DNA of 64,000 nt from Paramarasmius palmivorus. Taxonomy: Eukaryota > Basidiomycota > Agaricomycetes > Agaricales > Marasmiaceae. Below the pieces are notes generated by a model. The model was not told the DNA's origin, did not search any database, and saw only the letters and a list, made by a program, of their open reading frames with translations. The stretch covers positions 248,001 through 312,000 of the forward strand of contig JAYKXP010000008.1 of the NCBI GenBank assembly GCA_037176845.1, written 5' to 3'. A program made the translations under genes and the position numbers. Positions 59,200-64,000 of this stretch are shown here, piece after piece (the stretch's first letter is position 1; every line of letters begins with the position of its first letter).

Positions 59200-61117
59200 A
59201 TGAAGTTGTCATCTTTGGTATATCCCTTTGACCCTCGCAATCACTTGCGCGGCACTTCCCGCTTTTCCTGGAGCTGAAGGTGTGACTCCTAGTTCATGAT
59301 CCTACTAGCTCAAGCACTGTCGCCCAGGTTTTGGCGCTGGAGCCATCGGTGCTCGCGAAGGAGGAGAGGTCTACATCGTCACCAATTTGAATGATTCTGG
59401 GGAAGGTAGCTTCCGAGATGCTGTTTCCAAATCGAACAGAGTATGTACGATGGTCCTTCTTTTTTGCCTATGGCTGAACGAAACGCTGTTTTGAGCTCGT
59501 CGTCTTTGCTGTTGGCGGAGTGATCGACATTGACAGCCAAGTCGTGATTAGCGACCATGGTGAGTGAGTTTCGTTTGGACGACGTGTAGCATGGCTCGAA
59601 CTTTCCACCATAGTTTATATCGCTTGGACAAACCGCGCCCGGTCAGGGTATCACTGTTTATGGAAATGGGGTGTCTTGTCAGTCGCCTTCTATCGCGACT
59701 GAGCGGTCCTTGAGCTCAAGCTTAATATTACGTTCCCGGTAGACTCAGAAGCTGATCACAGTATCACTCGCTACATCCAGTACCGTATGGGCAAGAGCGG
59801 TATACAAATACCAGCACTCCTCCCAGAGGTGGTTGAGTCGACAGACTTTTACTACAGGTGATTCCGGAAAAGATGGCATTGCGTTGGCCAACGGCGAGAA
59901 TATGATTTTCGACCACATCAGTGTGTCTTGGGGTAGGGACGAGACGTTTTCGATCAACGGCGATGTTTCCAACATTACAATTCCCAACTCCATCAATGCC
60001 CAGGGCCTCGATACTCATTCTTGCGGTGGCCTCATGCAATCGACAGGAGGAGTCAGTATTTTCCGGTCTCTGTATATCGATAACAAGACCCGAAATCCGA
60101 AGGTAAAGGGCATAAAGGATCATGACGCACAAAGACATTTCTACATAGGTGTACAATTGGGGAGGCGGTGGAGGTACGTTCTTTATCTGGACCAAAATTG
60201 GGTGGAAACCAACGCCATTTGAGGTCACATTACTGGTGACTCTGACGGCCCAAGCTCTGCGAACATCATGACCAATGTATTCATAAGGTACGTCGATTTA
60301 CATTGCGGGCAAACCGCTAACCGACCTTGAAATCTTAAGTAGACCCGAGACTTCTGCTCGTCCATGTAGGTGAGGTCTTTAAGAACTCATCATGCAATAC
60401 TTATCCTTTCGAATAGTCACTCGAGGAAATGAGATTTTGAGGCTTATGTGCAAGACAATTACTAGTGAGTAATCGTGTTGCGCAATTCATATTTACTATA
60501 CTCACTCCTTATTCAAAGCGACCCTGATCAGGCAAGTTCGCCTCGAGGAACATTGTCATCATACACTAATATAGGCGTCTAGGACGGTACTCCTCAATGG
60601 CAATATCCTAGGGGAGACAACTGATAACTACTCCCCGATCGAATTCCGCGTCGAACGTGTTTGATTATCCCACAGTGGCTAGCCTCAGGTCTCCCACCGA
60701 CGCACTGAAATATGTGAAGGCCAATGCTGGTGCTAGCCTGTCCCGAGATCATGTCGACAACTACTTGATCACCGGAATTAGCTTCTCTTGGCAAAACCGG
60801 AAAGATCATCAGCGACCCAGAAGCTGATCCTATCAACGGAGCAGGTCCTATAGAAGGTGGCGAGGTAGGAACAAGCGCACCAGTACTCACTTCGAATGAA
60901 CAAGGCTGATGGTCGCTATCAGGCGCCGACGGATAGCGACCAGAATGACATACCTGATGATTATGAAACCTACCAATGGCACAGATCCTAATAAAGCTGA
61001 TTCGATGGAAATAGCAGACGATGGTTACACACGTCAGTATCCAGGTTTCAATGTCTCAAGTACATCTCATTAATGGACTACGCAGACCTCAAATATGTGA
61101 ACTCATTGGTCGCATGA
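59200..61117 (+). pseudogene. Pectate lyase, polysaccharide lyase family 1 (damaged)
   Basis: Secreted enzyme type that cleaves polygalacturonate by beta-elimination. MKLSSL at 59200 leads to a hydrophobic signal (IPLTLAITCAALPA) only after a one-base frame shift near 59212-59222. Then come FPGAEGFGAGAIGAREGGEV, YIVTNLNDSGEGSFRDAVS, YIAGQTAPGQGITVYGNGV, then SGDSGKDGIALANGENMIFD and HISVSWGRDETFSINGD, all strong parallel-beta-helix PL1 features. After about 60300 the frame is repeatedly interrupted by stops, although family-like pieces persist (FDYPTVASLRSPTDALKYVK, DPINGAGPIEGGEVG, DIPDDYE) to a stop at 61115-61117. I read it as a decaying gene, with the caution that local indel errors could exaggerate the damage. 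Confidence 0.7.
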
Positions 61118-61150
61118 GTCGTCGTTCGATGTGTGTACAGTGGTTACACT

Positions 61151-64000
61151 CTATTCCGCATCGATGCTGATGCTGAACATGGGATTTTCGTCCGCAGCCT
61201 CCCCGCGTTTTTCAGTAATTTGCTGGACATATGCACTCATAACATCTAAAATTTCTTTCGGGACTAAAACAGAACATCTTGAGACCAAAATAACATGTGT
61301 CTCGAGTAAGAAAAACATACCTGGCTGTGCAATCTCTGGTAGAACAGGCTGGAGTGCAGTCTGTATGTCGGTTAGCCGTTTCGAGACGCCATCGGTGAAG
61401 GTCTGGAAAAGCAGAATGGTGTCACAAAGGTCCCGTGCTCTCTCATACCACCAACCTTTTGATCAGCCGCTATAAGATTTTGTATGTATGTGTTGGCGTC
61501 ACTTGTTTGCTTTTGTAGCCCTTGTTGCGCGGTGTCAAGATTGGCTTAGAAACTATCATAAGCAAAGAAAAGGATGAAAACATCAGGCTCCACCTTTCAA
61601 AGCGGCTTTAGCTGCGTCACTGGAGTCTGTGCTGAACTGCATCATGCTCCCGACGTTCCTGACAGGGGATACGTCAGTTTCAGTGAAGCAAGAAAACACA
61701 TGTGCGACGAACCTCTGAGCGGGAAGAATGTAACGGGTTGAAACGTCCAGATATGTCGCTGCAACCTTCTGCGAGAGGATGCCGACCCGGAGTGGAACCA
61801 TCATCTGGGTGTAAATCAATTGACGAGTGAAGTCTATCATGACAACGAGTCTTGTGTTGATCAATAGTCAAGGATGCACTACATGCCTGAGATCGACACT
61901 CCCGCAAGCATCGTAGGATTTTGCAGTGCCACTATCCAAGAAGTGGTAGATGGTTGTATGAAGTCCTTCAACAGAGAGACAAGGCTCTCGAAAAACTGGG
62001 TGATCTGGGCAAATTGAGCTTGTAATGCTGGGTCTCATATTAGCAAGATGAGTTGAACAGATATCTTTGACTGCATACAGGTAAAAGCACCGACAGCTTG
62101 CTTGAGAACGGGAAGCATGGTTCGAAGACCCTTGCTTGTCAGGTTCAGGCTGGTGAGGGCGGCAACCGTTTTGCTGATTTCCTCCTTTGCATTCAGTAAC
62201 TGGTCCGTAGCGTTATGGTATGCCATTTGGGATGCTTCGAGATTAACACGAATTTGATCGACCTGCGGGTGTATCAGCTAGCTTGACAGCGATGAGTTGC
62301 CAACATGGTTTACCTCAAACTTTGCATTTGCCACAGCCAGTTGCTGGAATGATATTTCCTCTGGGTGAATGTCACACAGCAATAGTGATCCAAGACATAC
62401 CGCAGCATTAGAGTTCATCTCTGCCTTTGAGGATTCGCGAGATGTAGCAACAGAAAAATTACTGGCCACTGCACCAGTTTGCTGAAGAATGAGGTTTGCT
62501 TTAGTCACCAATTTTTGCAGACTTGCAATCAACTGATTGATCGTGGTATTGAATTTGTCTAGGACGGTAATATCTGCAGATTGAGTTGTACCGGCAATCT
62601 GAATTATGCTGGTGATAGTCGTGGTCGCAGTCTGCACTAAAGGAAGGAGTTCAGCGGACAAAGGCTTCGTCCCGTCCAAGCGGGCGCTAATAGACTCCAG
62701 ACTTGTCCGTACATACGCGCTTCCATTTCCCTAGGCATACATCATCAGCTCGGAACCACAAAGCCGGTAACAAGTCGGACTGAACACTAGCGTTACCACG
62801 AATCTTATCCCAATCAGGTCCGCCATTAGGGCCGCCCACCACAAGGAGTTTGAGAGCATTGACGAGGGTCAAGACCCTCTGTGCTTCACGTGCAGCAGGA
62901 TCGGTGATGAGGGCAATGGCATCCTGAGTAGCTTGCGCGGACTGAACGGGAGGCTTGTTGCTTGTACCAGGGTTCTGGCTCGAAGCTTCGCTGTTTGTAA
63001 CGTTGTGCGAGGCTTTGTGAATCAAGCTGATACCGGCCTTTGATGGCAATTCCCTTGATGCCCGCCAAAGAGAGCAATGCGCCGCCTGCGGAGACTGCAA
63101 GGTGCTTCAGACTGTCCACGGCATCCATACGGACCAAATCCCATCTGGATCATGTTGAACATTGTTAGTACCGAGTCCATGGCTAGGTGCGTCTATACTA
63201 ACCCTTCAGGGATGTGATGGACTGCGTTATCGAAGTCGCTCTCGGCGTCAGCGAACGACTGAAAAACTTTCAGTTAGCATAACTTTGGTCCGAGTTTCAT
63301 TGACATACCTTCTTCATCATATCAGTAATCTCCTTGGCGGCGGCTACGAGGGCCTCCTCTGACTTCCTGCGTTCCTCGAGGATCTGTAGTTGTGCATTGT
63401 AAGCCTCGGCCTTTTGCTCAGTCGTCCCAACCTATGGCGTGATGGTCAAACACAAAAAGAAATCCTCCTACAACGTTATACGTACTTGATTGGTACATGC
63501 GACGATTAACTCCGAAGCAAGATTGCATATATCGCTGAAACCTTGTTCGCCCTCCTTTGCAACAGTGCTATAAAAGCGAAGAAGATTAGCGTATGCACGA
63601 TGCTATACCTGAATATACCTACGCGCAGGTTTGAACAAGGGTAAGCGCCGACTGGATCTGACCAGGTAGGAATGCATTGATCTATAGACAGCGCATTACG
63701 AGCAAAGGACGAGAAGTGATGAATATGTTTCTCACTTCTTGGGGTGTACCGTTAACAACAGTATTGACTGCAGTCCTGATGGCCTCAGGAAGCTGGCCCA
63801 CAAGATTTTGAATGCGCATCATGCTGTTGTGCGCGGTACCAAACGCGGTATACCCATCACTGACCTAAGGGTTGCCCCAGTCAACTTGGATCATGGCCTG
63901 AGATTACCCAAAGGAATCCCTACCATTTGCATGAGACATGCCTTGAAGGAGCCAGGACGAGTAATATATTTCCATTGATATTGAACCGAATCGTCAGCAT
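61151..64000 (-). pseudogene. Long helical / coiled-coil protein (copy C, partial, frameshifted)
   Basis: Third member of the helical gene family, running off the right edge (the N-terminal 70 or so codons are outside). Exons match copies A and B in order: a PGSFKACLMQM block at the edge, the Ala/Gly-rich hydrophobic segment near 63040-63110, PVQSAQATQ, GGPNGGPDWDKIRG, the LSAELLPLV block (62.6 kb) and coiled coils to a TAG at 61151-61153. The end is ENPMFSISIDAE, without the DDML finish of copy A. A one-base shift near 63035-63044 sits inside the hydrophobic segment. The TPPTPS spacer of A and B is replaced by a Ser-rich stretch. Whether a lectin partner lies beyond the edge cannot be seen. 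Pseudogene status depends on that single shift and is uncertain. Confidence 0.65.

Noticed and set aside
1..64000. CRISPR arrays, bacterial operons or ribosome binding sites
   Set aside because: Nothing of this kind is present; the window is fungal nuclear DNA.

Overview
The window is eukaryotic nuclear DNA from a basidiomycete fungus, most likely an agaricomycete (mushroom-forming). Genes are dense and split by many introns of about 50 bases with GT...AG ends. The recognisable proteins are fungal: a Cys-rich single-pass membrane protein of a kind found in agaricomycetes, AAL-type fucose lectins, fungal ASA1, PIG-M, GAA1 and SAM37, and a Copia-class retrotransposon whose primer site matches an initiator-tRNA anticodon arm. 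There is no bacterial operon structure. The exact species cannot be told.

Layout. 0.8-6.7 kb: a membrane protein, ASA1 (WD40), PIG-M mannosyltransferase and SAR1. 7.1-29.2 kb: an accessory island with two divergent gene pairs. In each pair the minus-strand gene encodes a fucose-lectin propeller, a jacalin-like domain and a long helical tail. The plus-strand gene encodes a very long helical/coiled-coil protein with no signal peptide. Pair A looks intact. In pair B the lectin gene is broken by a premature stop and by a 5.6 kb Copia-like element inserted in an exon, and the helical gene has at least one frameshift. 29.8-58.5 kb: mainly housekeeping genes (mS38/COX24, SAM37/metaxin, GAA1, a USP48-like deubiquitinase, a DnaJ-ankyrin protein, BCS1, BUD23, BET3, UBC9) plus three conserved proteins I cannot name. 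59.2-61.1 kb: a damaged family-1 pectate lyase. From 61.15 kb to the right edge: a third, partial helical gene on the minus strand.

The most interesting content is the lectin/helical pair system. Fungal cytoplasmic lectins, often fused to toxic domains, are known defence proteins against animals that eat fungi. A sugar-binding helical partner next to a second long helical partner resembles the general plan of two-component alpha-helical pore-forming toxins. That functional reading is inference; the pairing, duplication and domain order are visible in the sequence. The second striking object is inside the retrotransposon: it has Gag but no visible polymerase, and the missing region is occupied by a 3.0 kb near-perfect palindrome.

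Caution: many single-base shifts, several next to homopolymers, interrupt conserved genes (BCS1 twice, the USP48-like gene, the pectate lyase, two unnamed conserved genes). Part of this is probably sequencing or assembly error, so frameshifts in the helical copies should not by themselves be taken as proof of gene death.
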